From: UBA8346 sp050260935
GTDB lineage: Bacteria; Bacillota; UBA4882; UBA8346
Length of the DNA: 22,339 nucleotides
NCBI GenBank assembly: GCA_050260935.1
Contig: JBLNCU010000078.1
Span: forward strand, 1 to 22,339
Direction of reading: 5' to 3'
The translations under genes were made by a program, and so were the position numbers. The notes beneath the pieces were generated by a model. The model did no database searches, was not told where the DNA came from, and saw only the letters and a program-made list of their open reading frames with translations. Position 1 is the first letter of the stretch; the number at the start of each line of letters is the position of its first letter. Positions 15,011 through 22,136 of this stretch are shown here, in pieces.

Positions 15011-15160
15011 GCGTAAGTTCCTATAAAACCTGATCTATTGATACCGGGCCTCACCCGGCTGGAGCAAGAGAGCCAAATGAAGGCTGGCGTAGGGTAGTAT
15101 AAGGTACCGGCGGAGAGCTAATAGAAATTAGAGGATAAAAGGTTGCCCCATTTTTATAAT

Positions 15161-15196
15161 GTGGAGAAAATGTTTATCCGCCAAGTGGAGACAATG
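15161..15196 (+). repeat. Imperfect 12-nt direct repeat in intergenic region
   Basis: GTGGAGAAAATG (15161-15172) and GTGGAGACAATG (15185-15196) differ by one base and are 24 nt apart. A related ATGGGGAAAATG occurs near 15620. The surrounding 15011-15220 has no gene; it shows only small stems such as CCGGG/CCCGG near 15042-15057 and CTAAT/ATTAG near 15118-15132. Confidence 0.45.
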
Positions 15197-15229
15197 GGAT
15201 GTTTTATGGTTGAAAATTACATAAAAATA

Positions 15230-15281
15230 GGGGGCTGCTTTGCTTTGAAAAATTATTTTGGACCAGCCCCTTTATTTTTTA
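15230..15281. terminator. Bidirectional terminator with large loop
   Basis: GGGGCTG (15231-15237) pairs with CAGCCCC (15264-15270) around a 26-nt loop. The plus side is followed by TTTATTTTTT and the minus side by CTATTTTTAT. It separates the division operon (plus) from the 53-aa gene (minus). Confidence 0.65.
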
Positions 15282-15311
15282 ATCCCTGACTAAATTCTAA
15301 ATTAATACCGC

Positions 15312-15473
15312 TTATTCGGTTTCGATTTTGACTATGGCGGGCCGAACTACTTGAATGGTGTTGCCATAAGGGTCTTTATAATTGTATAGGTTAAAATGAC
15401 CATATCTGTATTTGACCTGATTCTTTTGACCGCTATAATTCAGTTCGCGCTGGCTGTTTTGAAAATGTTCCAT
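15312..15473 (-). CDS. Small conserved-looking protein, 53 aa
   Basis: I do not recognise this protein. It starts MEHFQNSQRE, has a Tyr/Asn/Gln-rich polar first half (KYRYGHFNLYNYKDPYGN) and ends in a hydrophobic/charged strand-like segment (VVRPAIVKIETE). No membrane segment is seen. It has a strong Shine-Dalgarno, GAGGTG, about 7 nt before the ATG at 15473, and a convincing terminator just downstream. The high Tyr and Asn content recalls small surface or spore-associated proteins, but that is only a compositional hint. It sits alone between convergent and divergent neighbours, so context does not tell its job. Confidence 0.6.
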   Translation of the reverse strand: MEHFQNSQRELNYSGQKNQVKYRYGHFNLYNYKDPYGNTIQVVRPAIVKIETE

Positions 15474-15672
15474 CCTTGCTCACCTCTTTCTCCGTTTACC
15501 CTTAGTAAGATATTCGGAAAAAAAGAAATATCCTTGAGGGGTTTTTATTTAGCGGGAAACCCTTACCAACCCAAACGGAACTCGTTGATTAACCATTTTT
15601 GAAATTAGCTCCATAAAATATGGGGAAAATGTTCGCGGGTGATTGCTGAGGGATATCAATATACCGGCCCGT

Positions 15673-15700
15673 TTGTATTCCCGTTAAGGGTGTTTATAAT
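15673..15700 (+). promoter_or_regulatory. Candidate promoter for aroA
   Basis: TTGTAT (15673-15678) and TATAAT (15695-15700) are 16 nt apart. A leader of about 140 nt would precede aroA. The rest of 15474-15849 has no gene I can support. Confidence 0.4.
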
Positions 15701-15849
15701 TTCCGCTTTAAGAAAAATTTTAAACCGGCAGGAGATAACTTTTCCAAAATTGAATAATTTGAACTTAACAGTTTTCCAAGTATCTTCAGAAGCTGCAACT
15801 CGCTGTAAATAAGGAACCATTCACAAGATAATTGGAGAGGATAGCCAAG

Positions 15850-17160
15850 ATGAGTGAAAGCGCGAAACAAGCCTTTTCGGTTCCAACCGTCGCCGGACCG
15901 TTGCATTTTACAGTGGAGATACCCGGTTCCAAAAGTATTACCAACCGGGCGCTCTTGATCGCCGCCTTGAGTCAAGGCCCGGTCCGGCTGCATAATGTTT
16001 TGTTTAGCGATGACAGCAAATATTTTGTGGATTGCCTGATTAATCTCGGTTTTCAGGTCGCAATCGGCGAAGCGGAGAAAATCATCGCAGTTCAAGGCCA
16101 GGGCGGGGAGATCCCCAAACAACAGGCTAGCATTTATGTTGGAAGCGCTGGGACTGCCGCCCGGTTCATCACAGCTATGTTGGCGCTCTCCACCGGAGAA
16201 TACTTGGTCGAAGCTTCGGCCCAGATGATGGCCAGGCCGATGAAACCTCTGTTAGACGCGCTTGTAGAACAAGGGGCATCATTCGAATACTTAAAAAATC
16301 CTTATTTTTTACCTTTTAAGCTTCGAAGCGCCGGATTAAAAGGTGGCCGGGTGGAAATGAGCGCCGGGCAAAGCAGCCAATTTTTAAGCGCTCTTTTATT
16401 GGCGGGTTGCTACAGTAGGGACGATCTAGAGATAGTTTTAGACGGGCCACCGGTTGCCAAGCCTTATGTCGATATGACCTTAAAAATGATGAAGGATTTT
16501 GGGGTTACAGCGCTCAATGACTCTTATCAAAGGTTTACCGTCCCTCATGGTCAAATATATCACGGCCAAGAATACCGGATAGAGCCGGATGTTTCAAACG
16601 CCGGTTATTTCTTGGCTATGGCCGTATTGACCGGGGGAGAGGCGCTGGTTAAAGATGTTAAACTCAGTTCGCTTCAGGGAGATATCCAATTTGTCAAGGT
16701 TTTGCAGCAATTAGGAAGCACAGTCGAAGAGCGGGAAGAGGGACTTTACATTAAAGGGCCAAAAGACGGAAAATTTCCCGGTATTGACGTGGATATGAGC
16801 TTAATCCCCGATCAAACCATGACGCTGGCTGCCATGGCCCCTTTTGCGGCCTCGCCCGTGAATATCAGGAATGTGTCCTTTATTAAATTTCACGAGTCCA
16901 ACCGGATTCAAGCCATTATCAACGAATTGGCCCGGGTGGGAATCGGCTGCCGGGAGACGGAGACCGGACTAATAATCTATCCGGGGATGCCGAGGGCGGC
17001 GGAGATTGAAACCTACGACGACCACCGGATGGCGATGGCCTTTTCGCTGATTGGTTTAAAAACCCCCGGGGTCCGGATAAAAAACCCCGGCTGTACCGGT
17101 AAGACCTTTGCCGGGTATTTTGACTGTTTTACCAAAGCGGTTCACGGCCCGGGGCACTAA
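15850..17160 (+). CDS. aroA: 3-phosphoshikimate 1-carboxyvinyltransferase (EPSP synthase)
   Basis: AroA joins shikimate-3-phosphate with phosphoenolpyruvate in the sixth step of chorismate synthesis. It is 436 aa, a normal length. PGSKSITNRAL is at about 25-35 (Lys and Ser for substrate binding), the phosphoenolpyruvate loop GSAGTAARF at about 98-106, MMARPMKPL near 126-134, and the family end motif DDHRMAMAFSL with KNPGCTGKTF. The loop differs from the class I GNAGTAMRP: Pro is Phe and Asn is Ser. I chose ATG 15850 because GGAGAGG lies 9 nt upstream; a TTG at 15832 would place that site inside the coding region. It is a single gene, followed by the SRP RNA. Confidence 0.96.
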   Translation: MSESAKQAFSVPTVAGPLHFTVEIPGSKSITNRALLIAALSQGPVRLHNVLFSDDSKYFVDCLINLGFQVAIGEAEKIIAVQGQGGEIPKQQASIYVGSAGTAARFITAMLALSTGEYLVEASAQMMARPMKPLLDALVEQGASFEYLKNPYFLPFKLRSAGLKGGRVEMSAGQSSQFLSALLLAGCYSRDDLEIVLDGPPVAKPYVDMTLKMMKDFGVTALNDSYQRFTVPHGQIYHGQEYRIEPDVSNAGYFLAMAVLTGGEALVKDVKLSSLQGDIQFVKVLQQLGSTVEEREEGLYIKGPKDGKFPGIDVDMSLIPDQTMTLAAMAPFAASPVNIRNVSFIKFHESNRIQAIINELARVGIGCRETETGLIIYPGMPRAAEIETYDDHRMAMAFSLIGLKTPGVRIKNPGCTGKTFAGYFDCFTKAVHGPGH

Positions 17161-17289
17161 AAACACTTTCTGGAAGCGAAAAATAACATACGGACTGGCA
17201 GTTAAAGGCGAAGGCCGATCTGTGGTCAAGGCGAGCCACGGAGAGGGATTTGCCGAGTTAATGGCTGCCGTATTTGGAAAATTTAACAG

Positions 17290-17317
17290 TTGATCCCCGG
17301 GTCGAATATGATATAAT
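17290..17317 (+). promoter_or_regulatory. Promoter of SRP RNA gene
   Basis: TTGATC (17290-17295) and TATAAT (17312-17317) are 16 nt apart. Transcription would start near 17324, about 20 nt before the first paired base of the SRP RNA. Confidence 0.65.
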
Positions 17318-17344
17318 AAATATACTCATTTTAATCAAGTTTGT

Positions 17345-17612
17345 GGTCGTGCTAGACGGGGAGGTAGCGGTGCCCTGTAACCTGCAACCCGCTATAGCAG
17401 GGTTTAATTCCAGGACGCGGCCGGTTTTCGTAAGTCCGGCCGGGTTAAGTGGCGTTGAGGACTGGGTCCCACGCAACAAAGACTTATAAACCCCGCCAGG
17501 TCCGGGAGGAAGCAACGGTAAGTAAGACCCTTTGTGTGCCGCGGGGTTGCCTGGTAGGAGCCGGCTGATTCGGTACGTTTGGGAAAACCAGGTCAAGAAA
17601 TGGTGCACGGCC
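17345..17612 (+). ncRNA. ffs: Signal recognition particle RNA, long Bacillus type
   Basis: This is the large bacterial SRP RNA (4.5S/scRNA homologue) with an Alu domain, about 268 nt. The ends pair: GGTCGTGC (17345-17352) with GCACGGCC (17605-17612). The Alu part has the diagnostic GGGGAGGTAGCGGTGCCCTG near 17359-17377. The S domain has CCAGGTCCGGGAGGAAGCAA near 17497-17516, which folds as the Ffh-binding hairpin. Its tetraloop is GGGA rather than the usual GGAA, still a GNRA loop. It acts with Ffh in co-translational targeting. It is flanked by its own promoter and a terminator. The mature ends are approximate. Confidence 0.95.
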
Positions 17613-17688
17613 ATAATTAAAAATAAAAAGATTCAGAGAAGCTTCCCCATGATAAAGCCTTAAGGATTCCATCAGGGGGGTGGCGAAT

Positions 17689-17713
17689 ACACTGGGGAAC
17701 CGGTGTTTTTTTA
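17689..17713 (+). terminator. Terminator of SRP RNA transcript
   Basis: ACACTGG (17689-17695) pairs with CCGGTGT (17700-17706), with loop GGAA and a run of seven T. It stands about 77 nt after the mature 3' end; the intervening part holds another hairpin (CCCC/GGGG, 17645-17678). From 17714 to 17906 I see an AT-rich leader of ispE with a TTTGCC/GGCAAA dyad near 17816-17836. Confidence 0.85.
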
Positions 17714-17906
17714 TACCGCTTGTTTTTAAACTGCCAATAATTAATCTGTACCTTAAACTTAATACGCTTTTTAAACTAGCGCATAGTATTTTTTATCCCT
17801 AAAGTTTTGGCAGGAATTTGCCTGACTTTTGGCAAATATATACGGGGCTGGCACCCGGTAGATACGTGTTTTCCTTTATTCATTATCAAGAATTGGAATG
17901 GATCTA

Positions 17907-18767
17907 ATGCTTACTCTGTCGGCGCAGGCCAAAGTCAATCTGGCTTTGGATGTTACCGCTAAAAGATCTGACGGCTATCATGAAATTGATTCAGTAATGC
18001 AGTCAATAGCTTTGGCGGACCAAATAACCTTGGAACCCCATAACCGGATTGAATTAACTTCTAACGACAACCGGCTGCCCGCCGATGGGCAAAATTTGGC
18101 TTGGAAAGCCGCCGAGTTAATGCAGCGGGAGGCCGGAACGGCCATTGGGGTAAAGATTCATATCACCAAGAACATCCCGATCGCGGCCGGTTTAGCCGGA
18201 GGCAGCGCGGACGCCGCCGCCGTTCTACTGGGATTAAACCAATTGTGGAATCTGAACTTGGGCAATGACGAATTAATGCGATTAGGAGTTAAATTAGGGG
18301 CGGATGTCCCTTTTTGTATTGGCAAGGGTACCGCCAGGGCTCGCGGAATCGGCGAAAAACTTACCGGAATAAAATCGCGAATTAATTGTAGTCTATTACT
18401 AGTAACCCCCAATATTCAGGTTTCAACGGCCCAGGCTTATAACCGGCTTCAATTAGACCAAATAAAGCAACGTCCCAGGATCAACCGGGTAATTGCCGCC
18501 TTGGAGGAGGGGAATTTGCCCTTGTTGACTGAATCCTGGGGTAATGTCTTTGAAGAGTTCATTCTCAAGGACTTCCCGGCCGTCGCCCAAGTGAAAGAGG
18601 CTTTCCGGCGATTTGGATTATCCGCCTGTCTGATGTCGGGCAGCGGACCATCGGTGTACGCCTTGAACCCGCCGCCGGAAGCGGTTAAACCTTTTTCAGC
18701 CTCGATCCCGCCGGACTGGTTTTGTTGTTTCACCCATTTTTATTTGGGAGAAGATAAACGGGATTAA
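17907..18767 (+). CDS. ispE: 4-diphosphocytidyl-2-C-methyl-D-erythritol kinase
   Basis: IspE is a GHMP kinase that phosphorylates CDP-methylerythritol in the non-mevalonate isoprenoid pathway. The N-terminus AQAKVNLALDV, the DGYHEIDSVMQSI motif, the ATP-binding glycine-rich IPIAAGLAGGSADAAAVL and the late MSGSGPSVYAL are all characteristic. I chose the ATG at 17907 because GGA is 9 nt upstream and the protein then starts MLTLSAQAKVN, as in the family; the ATG at 17898 has no room for a ribosome binding site. The product is 286 aa. It is followed by a GntR regulator, a typical clostridial arrangement. Confidence 0.95.
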   Translation: MLTLSAQAKVNLALDVTAKRSDGYHEIDSVMQSIALADQITLEPHNRIELTSNDNRLPADGQNLAWKAAELMQREAGTAIGVKIHITKNIPIAAGLAGGSADAAAVLLGLNQLWNLNLGNDELMRLGVKLGADVPFCIGKGTARARGIGEKLTGIKSRINCSLLLVTPNIQVSTAQAYNRLQLDQIKQRPRINRVIAALEEGNLPLLTESWGNVFEEFILKDFPAVAQVKEAFRRFGLSACLMSGSGPSVYALNPPPEAVKPFSASIPPDWFCCFTHFYLGEDKRD

Positions 18768-18807
18768 TATCAGAAGCGGATCGTTGTAGGAAAGTGAGGA
18801 GATGATC

Positions 18808-19503
18808 ATGGAGAGACAGCCTTTGGTTCCAATTCGCTTGGACAATTATAAGCCCTTGCGTGAACTAGTCTTTGAGTCGCTCCGGGAGGCGATTATCACC
18901 GGGAAATTGGGCCCTAGTGAACGCTTGATGGAGATTCAACTGGCGGAGGAGATGGGTGTCAGCCGCACTCCGGTTCGGGAAGCAATTCGGAAATTGGAAC
19001 TGGAAGGTTTAGTGGTGATGATACCGAGGAAAGGGGCCTATGTGGCCGGACTTTCCATCAGGGACATTACCGATGTATTTGAAATACGGAGAGCATTGGA
19101 AGGGCTAGCGGCGGAGCTGGCGGCGGAACGGTCCACTGATGAGGAACTGGAAGAGATGGAACGGTTTTTAGTCAAGATCTCCGAAGAGATTGAACAAGGC
19201 GACTTACCAAAAGTGATTGAGACGGATACCGATTTTCATACCCTGATTTATAAAGCCAGCCGAAATACCCGTTTATCGCAGATTATCAACAATTTGCGGG
19301 AACAGATTCAGCGTTCCCGGACCACGTCGCTTTCTTATCCCGGGCGTATGAAAATCGCCTTGGAAGAGCATCGTAAAATGGTGGAAGCAATTTCTTCGCG
19401 CGACGGCGAACTGGCCAGGAATCTAGCCCAGGAACATATTGAAAACGCGGAAAACGCCTTAATGAGTATGATCCAACAGGATAAGAAGTATGGAGGTGGC
19501 TAA
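18808..19503 (+). CDS. GntR family regulator, FCD domain
   Basis: The 231-aa protein has an N-terminal winged helix (about 14-70), with LREAIITGKLGPSERLME, LAEEMGVSRTPVREAIRKLE and the GAYV wing, followed by an FCD effector domain (about 80-220) with metal ligands in DTDFH, EEHRKMVEA and QEHIENA. FCD proteins bind small organic acids or metals and repress or activate nearby genes. I chose ATG 18808 because GAGGAG ends 6 nt upstream; the ATG at 18802 touches it. It abuts the next gene, whose ribosome binding site is within its 3' end. It may control its own unit; the ligand is unknown. Confidence 0.93.
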   Translation: MERQPLVPIRLDNYKPLRELVFESLREAIITGKLGPSERLMEIQLAEEMGVSRTPVREAIRKLELEGLVVMIPRKGAYVAGLSIRDITDVFEIRRALEGLAAELAAERSTDEELEEMERFLVKISEEIEQGDLPKVIETDTDFHTLIYKASRNTRLSQIINNLREQIQRSRTTSLSYPGRMKIALEEHRKMVEAISSRDGELARNLAQEHIENAENALMSMIQQDKKYGGG

Positions 19504-20253
19504 ATGGATGCCGTTATTTTGGCCGGCGGTTTGAACTCCGGCCCGCTCCGCCATATTAGCGAGGCTTATTACGAAGCGGAAATCGAGATCGCCGGCCGCC
19601 CGATGCTGGACTATGTAATCCTGGCCCTAAAAAATGTGGCGGCAATTAACCGGATCGTGGTGGTGGGTTCGGAAGCGATGCTCTCGGAAGAGATTAAAAA
19701 AAGCATCGATCTGGCAATTAAACCCGGAGACTCTTTAATCGACAGCCTGCTTAACGGGTTGGACTCCTTGGAAACCGATGAACCGGTGCTGGTTTTAACT
19801 TCGGATATTCCGCTGATTACCAGGGAAGCGGTGGAGGATTTCCTGTCCAGGTGCCAGAGACGAAAGGGAGATGTTTATTATTCCTTCGTCTCTAAAGAAT
19901 TAAATGAAAAAAAATATCCCGGGGTGCAACGCACCTACGTGAAGTTAAAAGAGGGCACTTTTACCGGGGGAAACCTGGTATTGCTATCGCCGCGCTTTGT
20001 CAAAGACAACCGCGATCTCCTTATCAAGGCGGCCTCCTTGCGGAAAAAACCGCTGCAACTTGGAAGAATGCTCGGTTGGAGATGTTTATACCGGTTTTTG
20101 CTGGGTAAATTAACCATTCCCGAAATCGAGGAGCGGGTGGCAAAGATCTTTAATATCAACGCCGTCGGGGTGGTATCGCCTTACCCGGAGGTAGGCATCG
20201 ATGTGGATAAACCGAGCGACCTTAAGCTCGCTAAAGAGGTTCTTTCGAAATAG
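19504..20253 (+). CDS. MobA-like NTP transferase domain protein
   Basis: The nucleotidyltransferase-fold protein is 249 aa. The start AVILAGGLNSGPLR gives the nucleotide-binding loop, IEIAGRPMLDYV the Lys/Arg-less variant of the GxxM-like segment, and VLVLTSDIPLI the metal-binding Asp region. The family (NTP_transf_3, related to MobA and GlmU) attaches nucleotides to sugars or cofactors; the substrate is not known. Its ATG directly follows the GntR stop, with GGAGGTG 5 nt upstream inside the GntR gene, so the pair is coupled. It converges with the AgrC-like gene, leaving only 6 nt between the stop codons. Confidence 0.88.
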   Translation: MDAVILAGGLNSGPLRHISEAYYEAEIEIAGRPMLDYVILALKNVAAINRIVVVGSEAMLSEEIKKSIDLAIKPGDSLIDSLLNGLDSLETDEPVLVLTSDIPLITREAVEDFLSRCQRRKGDVYYSFVSKELNEKKYPGVQRTYVKLKEGTFTGGNLVLLSPRFVKDNRDLLIKAASLRKKPLQLGRMLGWRCLYRFLLGKLTIPEIEERVAKIFNINAVGVVSPYPEVGIDVDKPSDLKLAKEVLSK

Positions 20254-20259
20254 GAACAA

Positions 20260-21615
20260 TCAAGCCGGCAGCGAGAATTTCTTACCGTTTTTACGAAAAG
20301 TTATTTTCAACCCCACCAGGGCATCCCCTTGAAAACTGACGGAATATTCTCCGTTTATTTCATTAAGCAATTTCTCGACCAGTTCCAACTGGTTTTTTTG
20401 TTTCGCCTTATCGATAGACAGATATTCAGCGTTCTTCCCTTCAGGGGCCTTTGCCAGATTTGCCGTTGCGGCTTCGCTATTGTGAAAATCGAATATATAT
20501 TCCTGGTTGCTCGCCATGATATTAATAAAAACAACTCTTGGAGAGCACCTGGAGACCAGTTCACTCTCGATTAGTATATCCAGGAGCAATTCAAATAACT
20601 CTCCCAGCTTAACCGGATTTACCGGAGGATCCTGAAAAGGATTATCGCACTGGACCATGATGGCGACATCCTGCTCCTTGGCTGCGACCTGACGGGAGAC
20701 AATCGCCGCGGCCAGAATGGGATTTTGAATATTGTTCATGCCGGCGGCGGCCAATTCATCAATACTTTTAAAAATATATTCATTTAATTGTTCGGTTTTG
20801 TTCCCGGCAGCCATCATATTCATCACTTGTAACTTGTTCCGATAGTCCCGCCGCTCGCTGAATAGCACATCTATCAAGCGGTGGCTCTGCTCCAGGTAGG
20901 TCTGGACCTGATTTTGCTCAAGGTATTTTCGTTGTTTCCTTTTAAAGATATAAAAAAAGACTAAACCGGAAACTCCGAGGAGGATAACTTCTAGAACTAG
21001 AATTGCCACTGTAATTGAACTGTTTTTATAAAGCCAGAAAAATAAAACAGAAAGATAATAAATGGCAAAAAATAGCGCCCCGAAAATTACCATCCCTAAA
21101 AAGTCGGTACTGGTGGCTTTACTCTTTACCGCATAAGATGGAATTTTAAATAAGGGAAAAAGGAATAGTACTATTGCTGGTAAAGCTGCTTCTAATACAG
21201 TTCCAACTGCTGCTCCTATTGGAGATTCTAAGATAAAATTTAAAATACTTTTGTCATAAAAGGCCAGAGGTTGAATTATAATTATTGCTCCAAGACCACT
21301 AAGTAATAATATAAATATACTAGTTAGGAAACCCTTGATGGGGTTGATCTTGGCGAGTATCCAGTACAAAAAAGTATCAATTAAAATGGGACCTAGGCCA
21401 AATAAAGGGTTGGGTATAATTATTTTTCCCAATAAACAATATAAAACGACAAAAAAAACTCCTATTTGTAAACTCTTTAGTTTTAGTTTTACACCGTTGA
21501 ATTTGAGACCTAGAATTATGAGGGCTAGATTATTCAGGTAATACAATATAAGGATTAAAGCAAGTTCCCAAAAAAGTTTCTTATTAATTATTTCAAATAA
21601 AACTTCCTTCGGCAA
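20260..21615 (-). CDS. AgrC-like sensor protein, degenerate kinase
   Basis: The 451-aa protein has about six to seven membrane helices in residues 13-225, as in AgrC peptide receptors. They are followed by a helical segment and a GHKL-like C-terminal half. The expected phosphoacceptor motif (R-H-D-Y-R-N) reads RRDYRN at 255-260, so the His is Arg256 (codon CGG). The N-box reads LLLDILIES near 343-351, with the Mg-binding Asn replaced by Ile, and no GxGL motif is seen before the end. It therefore looks like a pseudokinase that could still sense a peptide. The start is TTG at 21615, with AAGGTG 5 nt upstream. The agrD-type gene lies directly upstream; no agrA follows. The first half is very AT-rich. 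Confidence 0.82.
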   Translation of the reverse strand: MPKEVLFEIINKKLFWELALILILYYLNNLALIILGLKFNGVKLKLKSLQIGVFFVVLYCLLGKIIIPNPLFGLGPILIDTFLYWILAKINPIKGFLTSIFILLLSGLGAIIIIQPLAFYDKSILNFILESPIGAAVGTVLEAALPAIVLFLFPLFKIPSYAVKSKATSTDFLGMVIFGALFFAIYYLSVLFFWLYKNSSITVAILVLEVILLGVSGLVFFYIFKRKQRKYLEQNQVQTYLEQSHRLIDVLFSERRDYRNKLQVMNMMAAGNKTEQLNEYIFKSIDELAAAGMNNIQNPILAAAIVSRQVAAKEQDVAIMVQCDNPFQDPPVNPVKLGELFELLLDILIESELVSRCSPRVVFINIMASNQEYIFDFHNSEAATANLAKAPEGKNAEYLSIDKAKQKNQLELVEKLLNEINGEYSVSFQGDALVGLKITFRKNGKKFSLPA

Positions 21616-21645
21616 AAAATCACCTTCAATCCGGAAGTGTTACTA

Positions 21646-21668
21646 TAAAAAAATCGCTCGAAAGCGAT
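21646..21668 (-). terminator. Terminator between agrD and the AgrC-like gene
   Basis: On the minus strand ATCGCT-TTCG-AGCGAT (21668-21653) forms a perfect 6-bp stem with a UUCG loop followed by seven T. It would stop most transcription after agrD and allow only read-through into the kinase-like gene. Confidence 0.8.
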
Positions 21669-21703
21669 ACCAATAGCAGAACAAAGCATTTAAAATATTT
21701 TTG

Positions 21704-21817
21704 TTATATTTGCCGAAGTTTTGGTTGATAAGTAACCCAAATACATGCTGAACAAACACTACCCACCGTTAATAAGAACAACAAGCCGATCGTGAGAGTT
21801 GCCAAAACTTTTTTCAC
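21704..21817 (-). CDS. AgrD-type cyclic lactone autoinducer prepeptide, 37 aa
   Basis: This peptide has the layout of the cyclic thiolactone autoinducer precursors (AgrD). It begins MKKVLATLTIGLL, an amphipathic membrane leader, continues TVGSVCSAC, then IWVTYQPKLRQI. The segment A-C-I-W-V-T-Y-Q-P closely follows the family pattern in which a conserved Cys starts a five-residue ring, here probably Cys25 to Thr29, and is followed by YQP. The tail after YQP is shorter than usual and lacks the acidic residues. The start is GTG at 21817 with AGGTGGG 7 nt upstream. It lies just before the AgrC-like gene. No AgrB processing protease is visible in the window. Confidence 0.8.
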   Translation of the reverse strand: MKKVLATLTIGLLFLLTVGSVCSACIWVTYQPKLRQI

Positions 21818-21839
21818 CGCTCATCCCACCTTTCTTTTA

Positions 21840-21890
21840 AATTTTGAATGCCACGTTTCATTATACTGAAACGGCCTCTTATTCAAAATT
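21840..21890 (-). promoter_or_regulatory. Nested palindrome over the agrD promoter
   Basis: An outer dyad AATTTTGAAT (21840-21849) / ATTCAAAATT (21881-21890) and an inner dyad GTTTCA (21855-21860) / TGAAAC (21867-21872) are nearly concentric. A minus-strand -10 TATAAT (21865-21860) sits at the centre. This is a likely operator-promoter of agrD. The -35 is weak. Confidence 0.6.
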
Positions 21891-22107
21891 ATCGGCCTTT
21901 TTTGACTATTTTCCCAGAGGTATTTTCCCCGGAAAGAATATAACCAAAAACCACCCGTTAGAAAGGTTACCGTATGACTGGATTTAAAAAGACCTTTTCG
22001 CCAATTTTTTTAAGCTTCCGGCCATCCCTCATCAGTTTAGTTTTTTTAGTTGAATTCAGTGAAGATGTTGAAGAAAAGTTTGTTAAGGATAATTACTTCT
22101 GTAAATA

Positions 22108-22136
22108 ATTGTATCGCATTTTTTATAGAATGTCAA
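22108..22136 (-). promoter_or_regulatory. Near-consensus minus-strand promoter
   Basis: TTGACA (22136-22131) and TACAAT (22113-22108) are 17 nt apart. It points towards agrD, which starts about 290 nt further. It could give a long leader or a small RNA. From 22137 to 22339 I see no gene I can support. Confidence 0.65.

Noticed and set aside
15396..15602. Plus-strand 68-aa ORF antisense to the 53-aa gene
   Set aside because: No Shine-Dalgarno, and the opposite strand has the better gene signals.
17161..17293. Frame after aroA reading GEGRSVVKASHGEGFAEL and ending before the SRP promoter
   Set aside because: No start codon with a ribosome binding site; the only in-frame ATG (17108) lies inside aroA.
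21974..22108. Plus-strand 44-aa ORF (MTGFKKTFSP start) with AAAGG 6-7 nt upstream
   Set aside because: Ribosome binding site is mediocre, composition is that of AT-rich random sequence, and a minus-strand promoter overlaps its end. Not enough support.
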